This document shows positions 44,030 through 52,687 of a DNA stretch of 64,000 bases, in pieces. The notes beneath the pieces were generated by a model. That model was given only the letters and a program-made list of their open reading frames with translations, had not been told where the DNA came from and searched no databases. Numbering within the stretch: the first letter of the stretch is position 1; every line of letters begins with the position of its first letter. The stretch comes from PWQG01 sp050486205. Lineage in GTDB: Bacteria; Pseudomonadota; Gammaproteobacteria; Pseudomonadales; Pseudohongiellaceae. The stretch spans positions 186,001 to 250,000 of the forward strand of contig JBJHCW010000005.1 in assembly GCA_050486205.1 (NCBI GenBank). Reading direction: 5' to 3'. The translations under genes were made by a program, and so were the position numbers.

Positions 44030-46720
44030 TCAATCTGCTGTCAGGGCCTGTTTCACGGCCAGCTGCAGCTGCTCTATGCGTGCAGGATCGGTGATCGGTT
44101 CGTTGTTGGCGTCGGTTATATAGAACAGGTCTTCCACGCGCTCACCAAGCGTCACAATCCGTGCGTTGACCAGTTGCACATCCAGTTCGGCGAAAACCTT
44201 GCCGATGGCAGCCAGGATGCCCGGCCGGTCAATACAGTTGATTTCCAGTGTCGACCACGGGGTATCAGGATGATTGATGATCTCTGCTTCCACAACCTGG
44301 TTGAAGTACCGTAACTTGCGTGGCGTACGCTTGCTGTTGCCATTCAGTGCAGCGCTCGAATCGCTCAGAAAGCGGTGTAGTGTGTTCTTGATTTCCTCGA
44401 TGCGCTGTGGGCGATCATCAATGCCGCTGCCATCACTCTCCAATACCGAGAATGTGTTCATGCAGTAGTTTTTTTGTGATGTGAAAATGCGCGCATCCTG
44501 AATATTGAGCCCCAGCTGGTCCATTGCCGCGGCACTGGCTGCGAACAGCCGGGGTCTGTTGACGGTATAGATGAAGATGTGAGTGGCACCTTCGCCCAAC
44601 GAGTCGGTGGTATCCTGCACCAGTACCAATGTTTTTTCGCCACCATGGCGTGCAATTGCCTCGGTGTGCCAGACGATATTGGCCACCGATTCGCGGACAA
44701 AATACTCATCGTCGGTGGTGAGCCAGATAGCGCTCACCTGTTCTTCAGTCAAGCCCTTGTCGATCAGCTTGGGCAGTGCGCTTTCCTTTTTGTCGCGCAC
44801 CCGGTCGGCCCGCTCCATGGGGTTTTCCAGTCCGCGGCGCAGCGCGCGCTTGGTATTCAGATAGAGCTGACGCAGCAGCGATGCCCGCCAGGCGTTCCAG
44901 AGGGTAGGGTTGGTGGCGTTGATGTCGGCCACTGTCAGGGCGTAGAGGTAGTCCAGGTGCAGTTTGTCACCAACAGCCGTGGCAAACTCATGGATGATCT
45001 CCGGGTCCATGATGTCCTTGCGCTGGGCCGTCATCGACATTAGTAGATGTTTTCCAACCAACCAGGTCACCAGTTTGGTATCCCATGTACTCAGATGATG
45101 ACGTTGACAGAACCGGGCGGCGTCTTCCATGCCCAGTTCGGAGTGGTCGCCGCCCCGGCCCTTGGCAATGTCATGGTACAGACCGGCGATATACAACAGT
45201 TCGATTTTCGGTAGCCGTCTAACGATATGGGCTGCAATCGGGAACTCGTCTTCCGCTTCCGGCGAACGAAAATGGCGCATGTTTTCCACCACCTGCAAAG
45301 TGTGTGCATCCACTGTGTAGATATGGAACAGGTCGTGTTGCATCTTGCCGGCAATAGCGCCGAATTCTGGCAGGTAGAGCCCCAGTACACCATACCTGGC
45401 CATGCGTCGAAGCTGCGTGGTGAAGTCGTGTGGTGAGCGCATCAGCTCCATGAACAGTGTCACGTTGCGCAGATCATGTCGGAAGCGCTCGTCGATCAAT
45501 GAGCGATGTTCGCGGATGAGCCTGATCGTGGCTGCACGTACACCATTGATTTCCGGGTTCTGTGCCATCAGGACAAAAATTTCGAGCAACGCAAATGGCG
45601 AGCGCCGGAATACTTCAGGTGAGGTGACCTCAATATAGTCACCGCGTACCTGGAACCGCGAATTCAGCCGCCTTATGCTGGTATGTTCGCCGGCGCGCAG
45701 AATGACTTCGTCAAAATGCTGCAGCAACATGTCGTTCAGCTCACGGATGGTGGCTACAGCCCTGTAGTATGTCTGCATGAGCTTTTCCACAGCCAGGCTG
45801 CGCTCGTCATCGTGATAACCGAACAGGCTGGCGAGTTCCTTCTGTTTGTCGAAAAGCAATCGGTCCTCTTTGCGACCTGACAACAGGTGCAGGCCCCAGC
45901 GCAGTTTCCACAGCAGGTTTTCGCCTTTGCGCAGCAGTTCATATTCACTGGGCAACAGGAAGCCAAGTTTGACCAGATCCGCCAGGGTCGAGGCATTGTA
46001 ATGACGCTTGGCGATCCAGGCTATGGTCTGGATGTCTCGCAAACCGCCCGGAGATGTCTTGACGTTGGGTTCCAGTGCATAATCAATGTCGTAATACTTT
46101 TTGTGCCGGACAATCTGTTCGTCGCGTTTGGCCAGAAAAAATTCCCGGTCAGGCCAGACTTCGTCGGTCTGGGTCACCGCCAGCATGGACTGTCGCAATT
46201 GTTCCGGACCGGCCAGCGTGCGGGATTCCATCATGCTGGTGGCTACCGTGATGTCCTTGATGGCTTCTTCGCGGCAATGCTCAACAGTGCGAACACTCTG
46301 GCCTATCTCCAGGCTCAGGTCCCAGAGCAGGGTGAAAAAGTGACTGATTCGGCTGCCGTTGGCTTGCAGGCACGCAGACTCACCGAGCAGCAGAAGGTCA
46401 ATGTCCGAGTGAGGATGCAATTCGCCGCGCCCGTAGCCGCCAACAGCAATCAACGCAATTTTCTCGGGTGCCTGCCAGTCAATGGTCTGCCATGCGATAT
46501 GCAGCAGCTGGTCAACAAACCAGGCACGTCCCTGTACCAGTGCCACGATGTCTTCGCCCTGTTTGTAGCGCCGGGTCAGCTCGGTGTCGGCAGCGCCGAT
46601 GGCATCACGCAGGACCTGGACGGTGGGTTCACCGGCGCCCAGTCGCTGTTTGATCGTCGTTGTGTCGAACAGGGATTCTGCGTTGAATGGCTCGTGCAGA
46701 TGCAGTATGGATTCGCTCAT
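44030..46720 (-). CDS. glnD: Bifunctional uridylyltransferase/uridylyl-removing enzyme GlnD
   Basis: 896-residue nitrogen sensor that modifies PII proteins. The nucleotidyltransferase site is GGYGRGELHPHSDIDLLLL, and the helical linker leads to an HD domain with LYHDIAKGRGGDHSELG. Two C-terminal ACT domains (near VNRPRLFAASAAAMDQLG and INCIDRPGILAAIGKVF) bind glutamine. It starts two bases after the map stop, so the two genes are an operon. Confidence 0.96.
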   Translation of the reverse strand: MSESILHLHEPFNAESLFDTTTIKQRLGAGEPTVQVLRDAIGAADTELTRRYKQGEDIVALVQGRAWFVDQLLHIAWQTIDWQAPEKIALIAVGGYGRGELHPHSDIDLLLLGESACLQANGSRISHFFTLLWDLSLEIGQSVRTVEHCREEAIKDITVATSMMESRTLAGPEQLRQSMLAVTQTDEVWPDREFFLAKRDEQIVRHKKYYDIDYALEPNVKTSPGGLRDIQTIAWIAKRHYNASTLADLVKLGFLLPSEYELLRKGENLLWKLRWGLHLLSGRKEDRLLFDKQKELASLFGYHDDERSLAVEKLMQTYYRAVATIRELNDMLLQHFDEVILRAGEHTSIRRLNSRFQVRGDYIEVTSPEVFRRSPFALLEIFVLMAQNPEINGVRAATIRLIREHRSLIDERFRHDLRNVTLFMELMRSPHDFTTQLRRMARYGVLGLYLPEFGAIAGKMQHDLFHIYTVDAHTLQVVENMRHFRSPEAEDEFPIAAHIVRRLPKIELLYIAGLYHDIAKGRGGDHSELGMEDAARFCQRHHLSTWDTKLVTWLVGKHLLMSMTAQRKDIMDPEIIHEFATAVGDKLHLDYLYALTVADINATNPTLWNAWRASLLRQLYLNTKRALRRGLENPMERADRVRDKKESALPKLIDKGLTEEQVSAIWLTTDDEYFVRESVANIVWHTEAIARHGGEKTLVLVQDTTDSLGEGATHIFIYTVNRPRLFAASAAAMDQLGLNIQDARIFTSQKNYCMNTFSVLESDGSGIDDRPQRIEEIKNTLHRFLSDSSAALNGNSKRTPRKLRYFNQVVEAEIINHPDTPWSTLEINCIDRPGILAAIGKVFAELDVQLVNARIVTLGERVEDLFYITDANNEPITDPARIEQLQLAVKQALTAD

Positions 46721-46722
46721 GA

Positions 46723-47496
46723 TCAGAATTTTTCATCGCTGCGTTGGGTCAGCACGTCCACCCCGTCAGCGGTGACCAGCAGTGTATGCTCCCATTGCGC
46801 AGACAGGCGACGGTCCCGTGTGGTCACCGTCCATCCGTCGGCTTTTGACAGTTTGGTGTGTCGGGTACCGGCGTTGAGCATCGGCTCTATGGTAAAGGTC
46901 ATGCCTTCCTTGAGAACGACGCCTGTGCCCGGATTGCCGTAATGCAGCACCTGGGGTTCCTCGTGGAATATGGCGCCGATGCCATGTCCGCAATATTCGC
47001 GAACCACCGAGTAGTGGTTGTTTTCTGCATGTGTCTGGATGATATGACCAATGTCCCCCAGCTGGGTGCCCGGGCGAACAATGGCAATGGCTTTCAGCAG
47101 GCATTCCCGGGTGATCTCGACCAGACGTTTTGCGTGAGGTGCCACCTCGCCGACCAGGAACATCTTGCTGGTGTCACCATGGTATCCGTCCTTTTTGACG
47201 GTGATGTCGATATTCAGGATATCGCCGTTTTTCAGTCTCTTGCTGTCGCTGGGAATGCCGTGACAGACCACCTGGTTCGGCGAGGTGCAGATGGACTTCG
47301 GGAAACCGTTGTAATTCAGTGGCGCCGGGATGGCTTTCTGGACGTTGACTATATAGTCGTGGCAGATCCGGTCCAGTTCTCCGGTGCTTACGCCCGGTCG
47401 TACGTGTTCGCCGATCATTTCCAGCGCTTCGGCGGCCAGTCGGCCGGCCACGCGCATTCTGGCAATTTCCTCGGCAGTCTTGATTGTGATGGCCAT
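46723..47496 (-). CDS. map: Methionine aminopeptidase type I
   Basis: 257-residue metalloprotease that removes the initiator Met. Ligands are visible: Asp in ILNIDITVKKDGYHGDTSKMF, His in YCGHGIGAIFHEEPQV, and Glu in FTIEPMLNAG. The start MAITIKTAEEIARMR is the family one; the open frame extends 58 codons upstream through the rpsB promoter and is not real. map is divergent from rpsB, as in most gammaproteobacteria. Confidence 0.96.
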   Translation of the reverse strand: MAITIKTAEEIARMRVAGRLAAEALEMIGEHVRPGVSTGELDRICHDYIVNVQKAIPAPLNYNGFPKSICTSPNQVVCHGIPSDSKRLKNGDILNIDITVKKDGYHGDTSKMFLVGEVAPHAKRLVEITRECLLKAIAIVRPGTQLGDIGHIIQTHAENNHYSVVREYCGHGIGAIFHEEPQVLHYGNPGTGVVLKEGMTFTIEPMLNAGTRHTKLSKADGWTVTTRDRRLSAQWEHTLLVTADGVDVLTQRSDEKF

Positions 47497-47604
47497 GTGC
47501 TGTTCTGCAATGCGTGAAAAGAGGCTGAATTGTAAAGCACTCGACTGCCAAATGCATCCGGGGTACCCTTCCTGCAGGTTTTGCTTTATGGCTGCGGCAG
47601 TTTG

Positions 47605-47613
47605 TGGTATAAA
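47605..47613 (+). promoter_or_regulatory. Extended -10 promoter of rpsB-tsf
   Basis: TGGTATAAA is an extended -10 element (TG, one base, TATAAA). The matching -35 position is weak. Transcription would start near 47620, leaving about 125 bases of leader before rpsB. Confidence 0.6.
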
Positions 47614-47655
47614 TCCGCCCGCTCCGCAATGGCTGTGAGAGCAAATCCAATGTCG

Positions 47656-47714
47656 CACATACACCGACACATATTCTGGGTGCCCGCATGCGGGTTGGGA
47701 TATGGGGTGTGTGG
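47656..47714 (+). ncRNA. Structured rpsB leader, possible S2-binding autoregulatory RNA
   Basis: Three nested helices can form: CACATACACC (47656-47665) with GGTGTGTG (47706-47713), CATAT (47670-47674) with ATATG (47700-47704), and CCCG (47683-47686) with CGGG (47691-47694). The AACCC stretch after it (47720-47725) lies close to the start region. A conserved rpsB leader that binds ribosomal protein S2 is known in gammaproteobacteria; this fits its position and shape, but the identity was not confirmed by alignment. Confidence 0.6.
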
Positions 47715-47743
47715 AGGCCTAACCCGAAATACAAGGTAATATC

Positions 47744-48562
47744 ATGACTGCATCTATGAAAGATATGCTGAAGGCCGGCGTGCACTTCGGCCACCAGACC
47801 CGCTACTGGAACCCGAAAATGAAACCTTTCATTTTTGGCGCCCGCAACAAGATTCACATCATCAATCTGGAGCACACCGTACCAGCCCTGAATGAGGCGG
47901 TAGACGTGATCCGTGGCCTGGCTGCCCGCAACAAGAAGGTCCTGTTTGTTGGCACCAAGCGTGCTGCTGGCAAGATCATCCGCGAGGAAGCCCAGCGTGC
48001 TGGCATGCCTTATGTTGATCACCGCTGGCTGGGTGGCATGCTCACCAACTACAAGACCATCCGTGGCTCCATCAAGCGTCTGAAAGACCTTGAGGCACAG
48101 GAGAAGGATGGTACGTTCGATCGTCTGACCAAGAAAGAAGCGCTCATGCGCCGTCGTGCCATGGACAAGCTCGAACGCAGTATTGGTGGAATCAAGGACA
48201 TGAACGGTTTGCCCGACGCGCTGTTTGTCATTGATGTTGATCACGAACGTATTGCGGTGACCGAAGCCAACAGCCTGCGTATTCCGGTGGTTGGCATTGT
48301 TGACACCAACAGTGATCCGGTTGGCGTTGATTACCCTATCCCGGGTAATGACGATGCGATTCGTGCCATTCGACTCTACGCCAAGGTCTTTGCTGATGCC
48401 TGCGTATCCGGTCGGACCGAAGGCAATGTTGTCACTGGTGGCGACAGCGAGTTTGTTGAGGTGGAAGAAGCCCCGGCGGCCGCGGCTGCTGCACCCGACG
48501 CGCCAGCAGCCCCGGAGGCCCCGGAAGCGCCAGCCGGCGAAGAGAAGCCCGCGTCTGCCTGA
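47744..48562 (+). CDS. rpsB: Small ribosomal subunit protein uS2
   Basis: 272-residue 30S protein. The opening (MKDMLKAGVHFGHQTRYWNP) and the core (VGTKRAAGKIIREEAQRAGM, DHRWLGGMLTNYKTI) are strongly conserved. Residues after about 240 form an Ala/Pro/Glu-rich tail longer than in E. coli. It is controlled by the leader above and followed by tsf after 138 bases with a hairpin. Confidence 0.97.
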   Translation: MTASMKDMLKAGVHFGHQTRYWNPKMKPFIFGARNKIHIINLEHTVPALNEAVDVIRGLAARNKKVLFVGTKRAAGKIIREEAQRAGMPYVDHRWLGGMLTNYKTIRGSIKRLKDLEAQEKDGTFDRLTKKEALMRRRAMDKLERSIGGIKDMNGLPDALFVIDVDHERIAVTEANSLRIPVVGIVDTNSDPVGVDYPIPGNDDAIRAIRLYAKVFADACVSGRTEGNVVTGGDSEFVEVEEAPAAAAAAPDAPAAPEAPEAPAGEEKPASA

Positions 48563-48608
48563 ACGCTGGCCTGACCAGCGAGAAATGTGCCGATGGCACG
48601 GGATGTAT

Positions 48609-48640
48609 CCGGAAAGAAGGGCCTGGACCTTTCTTTCCGG
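48609..48640 (+). other. Hairpin between rpsB and tsf
   Basis: CCGGAAAGA (48609-48617) pairs perfectly with TCTTTCCGG (48632-48640) around 14 bases. No T tract follows. A stem-loop in this spacer is also known in E. coli, where it lowers read-through into tsf. Confidence 0.6.
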
Positions 48641-48700
48641 TGCAGTCCCTCCGCATACATTATCCAGTTTCAAAATACGAATTTACGAGGCGATCCGAAG

Positions 48701-49573
48701 ATGGCAAATATTACTGCAGCAATGGTCAAGGAACTGCGCGAGCGCACCGGTCTGGGCATGATGGACTGCAAAAAGGCACTGGTTGAAGCCGGTGGTGACC
48801 TTGAAAAGGCAATTGAGGATCTGCGCAAGGCCAGCGGCCTGAAAGCAGCCAAGAAGGCCGGTCGCACTGCGGCAGAGGGTGTTGTGATGACCCGTCTGGC
48901 TGATGACGGCAGCTACGGCGTGGTTGTTGAGATCAACAGCGAAACCGACTTTGTTGCCCGGGACGACAACTTTCTGGGTTTTGCCAACCAGGTGCTGGAC
49001 AAGGCATTTGCAGACAGGCAGGCCGACGTGGCTGCGCTGATGGCTGACGGCCTGGAAGATGCGCGCCAGGGTCTGGTCCAGAAGATTGGTGAAAACATCA
49101 ATGTGCGCCGTGTTGCCGTGGTCGAAGCCCCTGCAGGTGTGGTCGATGCCTACGTGCACAGCAACAGCCGTATTGCCACGCTGGTTGCCCTCAAAGGCGG
49201 AGACACTGCGCTGGCGCGAGATGTAGCCATGCACGTAGCGGCGGCCAACCCCATGGTTGTTCGTGGCGAGGATGTGCCGGCAGAGGTGCTGGCCAAGGAA
49301 AAGGAAATCTATACAGCTCAGGCGCAGGAAAGCGGGAAGCCTGCCGAGATCATCGAGAAGATGATCGAAGGTCGTGTCCTCAAGTACGTCGCAGAGGTGA
49401 GCCTGGTCGAGCAACAGTTCGTCAAGGATCCGGATGTGAAGATCTCCCAGCTGCTGAAGAAGGCCGATGCGGATGTGGTCAGCTTCGTGCGCTTTGAGGT
49501 GGGTGAAGGCATCGAGAAAGAAGTTGTGGACTTTGCCCAGGAAGTGGCAGCACAGGCGGCAGGTAACGCCTGA
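48701..49573 (+). CDS. tsf: Elongation factor Ts
   Basis: 290-residue nucleotide exchange factor for EF-Tu. The start MANITAAMVKELRERTGLGM and the exchange loop MMDCKKALVEAGGD are diagnostic, as is NSETDFVARDDNF. The ATG at 48701 is used; an upstream open stretch from 48587 only reflects the rpsB-tsf spacer. pyrH follows after 40 bases. Confidence 0.97.
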   Translation: MANITAAMVKELRERTGLGMMDCKKALVEAGGDLEKAIEDLRKASGLKAAKKAGRTAAEGVVMTRLADDGSYGVVVEINSETDFVARDDNFLGFANQVLDKAFADRQADVAALMADGLEDARQGLVQKIGENINVRRVAVVEAPAGVVDAYVHSNSRIATLVALKGGDTALARDVAMHVAAANPMVVRGEDVPAEVLAKEKEIYTAQAQESGKPAEIIEKMIEGRVLKYVAEVSLVEQQFVKDPDVKISQLLKKADADVVSFVRFEVGEGIEKEVVDFAQEVAAQAAGNA

Positions 49574-49613
49574 GCTGTGCTTCCCTGATAACTGCCTATA
49601 GGATCAGGACGCC

Positions 49614-50378
49614 ATGCCCAAGAACAAGAGCGACAAGAAGTACAAGCGTATTCTGCTGAAGCTCAGCGGTGAGGCGCTGATGGGGGATGCTGATTTTGGC
49701 ATTGATCCGAAAGTGCTGGATCGAATGGCAGTGGAAGTCGGGCAGTTGGTAGGGCTTGGCATCGAAATTGGTCTGGTCATCGGTGGCGGCAATCTGTTCC
49801 GCGGTGCAGCGTTGCACGAGGCCGGTATGGAGCGGGTCACCGGCGATCACATGGGTATGCTGGCCACGGTGATGAATGCCCTGGCCATGCGCGACGCCCT
49901 TGAGCGGGCGGGCATTCCTACCCGGGTGATGTCCGCCATTCCCATGAGCGGTGTCGTCGAGCACTATGATCGGCGCACCGCAATCCGCCACCTGCGAGCT
50001 GGCGACGTGGTCATTTTTGCAGCCGGTACCGGCAACCCCTTTTTTACCACAGACTCTGCCGCTTGCCTGCGTGGCATCGAAATTGATGCCGAGCTGGTGC
50101 TCAAGGCAACCAAGGTCGACGGCGTCTATTCTGCGGATCCGAAGAAGGTACCCACTGCGGTAAAATACGACCATCTCACCTTTGACGAGGTGCTGGAAAA
50201 GAAACTGGGCGTGATGGACCTGACAGCCATCTGCCTGGTACGTGATCACGATATTCCGGTGCGTGTATTCAATATGCAAAAGGCCGGATCCTTGCTGAAC
50301 AATGTCATGGGCGTGGCCGATGGCACTTTAATCACCAATTCCACTGCGGCTGAAGAACAGGGGACACCAACATCATGA
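49614..50378 (+). CDS. pyrH: Uridylate kinase
   Basis: 254-residue UMP kinase of the bacterial amino-acid-kinase fold. The nucleotide sites are LLKLSGEALMG near the N-terminus, VIGGGNLFRG, and FAAGTGNPFFTTDSAA; KATKVDGVYSADP is also typical. It carries a C-terminal tail of about 12 residues (NSTAAEEQGTPTS). It overlaps frr by four bases. Confidence 0.97.
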   Translation: MPKNKSDKKYKRILLKLSGEALMGDADFGIDPKVLDRMAVEVGQLVGLGIEIGLVIGGGNLFRGAALHEAGMERVTGDHMGMLATVMNALAMRDALERAGIPTRVMSAIPMSGVVEHYDRRTAIRHLRAGDVVIFAAGTGNPFFTTDSAACLRGIEIDAELVLKATKVDGVYSADPKKVPTAVKYDHLTFDEVLEKKLGVMDLTAICLVRDHDIPVRVFNMQKAGSLLNNVMGVADGTLITNSTAAEEQGTPTS

Positions 50379-50932
50379 TCGAGGACATCATCAAGGACGC
50401 CGGGGAACGGATGGACAAATCCGTGGCTTCACTGGAGCAGGCATTCGCAAAAATCCGCACCGGGCGGGCGCATCCGGGAATTCTTGACGGTATTATGGTG
50501 TCATATTACGGTACAGATACACCACTGAACCAGTTGGCCAACGTGACTGTCGAAGACGGTCGCTCACTACTTATTTCTCCGTGGGAAAAGCCGCTGATTG
50601 GCGACATCGAAAAGGCGATAATGAAGTCGGACCTGGGGCTCAACCCCTCGAACAACGGCGACCTGATTCGAGTGCCAATGCCTGCCTTGACTGAAGAAAC
50701 CCGCAAGGAATATACCAAGCAGGCAAAGGCTGAAGCCGAGAATGCCCGGGTTGCCGTGCGCAATATCCGTCGTGATGCCAACAGCCTGATCAAGGATTTG
50801 CTGAAGGAGAAGGAAATCAGCGAAGACGAACAGCGACGGGCCGAGGAGCGGATCCAGAAGCTGACTGACAAATACGTTGCTGCCATCGAGAGCAGTTATG
50901 CCGTCAAGGAACAGGATCTGCTGTCCATCTGA
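50375..50932 (+). CDS. frr: Ribosome recycling factor
   Basis: 185 residues, the standard length. Together with EF-G it splits the post-termination ribosome. The two conserved parts are visible: LEQAFAKIRTGRAHPGILDG and RVPMPALTEETRKEYTKQAK; the long three-helix bundle ends KYVAAIESSYAVKEQDLLSI. It starts inside the end of pyrH. Confidence 0.97.
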   Translation: MIEDIIKDAGERMDKSVASLEQAFAKIRTGRAHPGILDGIMVSYYGTDTPLNQLANVTVEDGRSLLISPWEKPLIGDIEKAIMKSDLGLNPSNNGDLIRVPMPALTEETRKEYTKQAKAEAENARVAVRNIRRDANSLIKDLLKEKEISEDEQRRAEERIQKLTDKYVAAIESSYAVKEQDLLSI

Positions 50933-51021
50933 GCGCCAGGTTGTGATGATTCAGACCTTGAGCCGATACAACGCCGAGGGTATTTGCCCCAGAACACCTT
51001 GACGCGAATGGAAGGATGCCC

Positions 51022-51822
51022 ATGGGCGACACTACAACAGCCCGCAGTAAGGACAGACAGCCGCAACACATTGCGGTGATCATGGATGGCAATAATCGCT
51101 GGGCGAGGGCGCGCGGGCTGGCTGGCTCGGCCGGGCACCGCGCCGGCGCTGAGGCGGCGCGTGAACTGGTTTCAGGTTGTGTTTCGCGTGGAATTCCGTG
51201 GTTGACACTGTTTGCTTTCAGCAGCGAGAACTGGCTCCGGCCCGACCGGGAAGTCAAGGGCCTGATGGCCCTGTTTCTTACCCTGCTGCGCCGAAAGGAA
51301 ATCCGGCAGTTTCACCAACAGAATGTCAGGTTGCAGTTCATCGGCAACCGTTCGTCGTTCATGCCGAAGTTACAACATCACATGGAAGCCGTTGAGCGAT
51401 TGACCCGGAACAACACCGGTACAGTGGTAACAGTGGCGGCCGATTATGGTGGCCGCTGGGACATCGCCAACGCCTGTCGCCAGATTGCCCTTGACGCTCG
51501 GAACGGTGACCTGGACCCGGATCATATCGATCCGGGTCTGTTTCAGCAATACGTCAGCCTGGGCGGCGCGCCGGACCCGGATCTTTGTATACGCACAGGC
51601 GGCGAATTCCGGATCAGCAACTTCCTGCTGTGGCAAATGGCATACACTGAATTCTATTTCACCGACTGTTACTGGCCTGACTTCAAGGATCACCAGTTCG
51701 GGCAGGCGCTGGACGCCTATGCCCGACGTCAGCGTCGGTACGGACATCTGGACCCGGACGCTGTTACACAGAGCGAAGAAGCTGACAGCAATGTTCGGCT
51801 GCAAGGAGGTAACGTTGCTTAG
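51022..51822 (+). CDS. uppS: Isoprenyl transferase (undecaprenyl diphosphate synthase)
   Basis: 266-residue cis-prenyltransferase making the lipid carrier for peptidoglycan and LPS. The substrate site HIAVIMDGNNRWARARGL and the later RTGGEFRISNFLLWQMAYTE are diagnostic. The ATG at 51022 has GAAGG six bases upstream, better than the ATG at 51016. It overlaps cdsA by eight bases. Confidence 0.96.
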   Translation: MGDTTTARSKDRQPQHIAVIMDGNNRWARARGLAGSAGHRAGAEAARELVSGCVSRGIPWLTLFAFSSENWLRPDREVKGLMALFLTLLRRKEIRQFHQQNVRLQFIGNRSSFMPKLQHHMEAVERLTRNNTGTVVTVAADYGGRWDIANACRQIALDARNGDLDPDHIDPGLFQQYVSLGGAPDPDLCIRTGGEFRISNFLLWQMAYTEFYFTDCYWPDFKDHQFGQALDAYARRQRRYGHLDPDAVTQSEEADSNVRLQGGNVA

Positions 51823-52687
51823 GCAGCGTGTGATTACCGCCATCGTTGTCATTGCCCTGCTCTATGCGGCAACAGCATGGCTTTCACCGGTGATGTTTGC
51901 CGGTTTTGTGTCGCTGGCAATGCTGGTTGCACTGTTGGAATGGTCGCGCCTGGCGGGCTGGCACAACCCCTTGCACCGCGGCGTGTTTGTGCTGCTTTTC
52001 GGGTGTGTGCTGGCCCTATCCCTGGTCTACGTGGGAACCCCCGCCGGTGATATCAATCTGTCAGCCCTTGTGGCACTTAACCTGCTGGCCTTGTTGTATT
52101 GGGTCTGCTGCTTCCAATGGATACGTCAATTCCCGGACTCGGCCCAGCGCTGGGATCGTCCGGGTATGCTGACGGTCATGGGTATCTGCAGTCTGCTGCC
52201 GGTCTGGTGGGCACTGGTCTGGTTAAAGACACTGGACGAGCGGGGGTTGCTGGTATTTGTTCTGATTGCCCTGGTCAGTATTGCCGATATCGGCGCCTAT
52301 TTTTCCGGGCGCGCCTGGGGCAAGGGCAGGGCGCGCCTTGCGCAGGCGTTGAGCCCCAACAAGTCCTGGGTCGGTTTCTGGGGCGGCATGATCAGTTGTG
52401 TGTCCCTGGCCGCGGTCCTGCTTGTCATTGTTCAGGTCAACACCGCAGCCATGCAGTGGTGGTTATGGCCACTGCTGCTGGCATTTGCTGCGTTGCTTGC
52501 CGCTTTCAGCGTACTGGGCGATCTGTTCGAAAGCATGCTCAAGCGTCAACGTGGTATCAAGGACAGCGGGCGGATTCTGCCCGGTCACGGTGGCATACTG
52601 GATCGTGTTGACAGCCTGTTGCCTGCCGCGCCGGTGTTTGTGCTGGGCGTTGTGCTCCTGTATGCGGGAACAGGTCTGCTGACATGA
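51815..52687 (+). CDS. cdsA: Phosphatidate cytidylyltransferase
   Basis: 290-residue inner-membrane enzyme making CDP-diacylglycerol for phospholipid synthesis. It has about eight transmembrane helices and the C-terminal signature SVLGDLFESMLKRQRGIKDSGRILPGHGG-type block (here within residues 230-262). The start is a TTG at 51815: a strong AGGAGG (51804-51809) lies five bases before it and no ATG follows until well inside the first helix. Translation therefore depends on an uncommon start codon inside the end of uppS. Confidence 0.94.
   Translation: MLRQRVITAIVVIALLYAATAWLSPVMFAGFVSLAMLVALLEWSRLAGWHNPLHRGVFVLLFGCVLALSLVYVGTPAGDINLSALVALNLLALLYWVCCFQWIRQFPDSAQRWDRPGMLTVMGICSLLPVWWALVWLKTLDERGLLVFVLIALVSIADIGAYFSGRAWGKGRARLAQALSPNKSWVGFWGGMISCVSLAAVLLVIVQVNTAAMQWWLWPLLLAFAALLAAFSVLGDLFESMLKRQRGIKDSGRILPGHGGILDRVDSLLPAAPVFVLGVVLLYAGTGLLT

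Noticed and set aside
45887..46942. 351-residue open frame on the plus strand inside glnD and map
   Set aside because: It is antisense to two certain genes and crosses their junction; no domain is visible.
47174..48673. 499-residue open frame on the minus strand across map, the rpsB promoter and rpsB
   Set aside because: It runs antisense through rpsB and out of frame through map, has no family resemblance, and both covered genes are certain.
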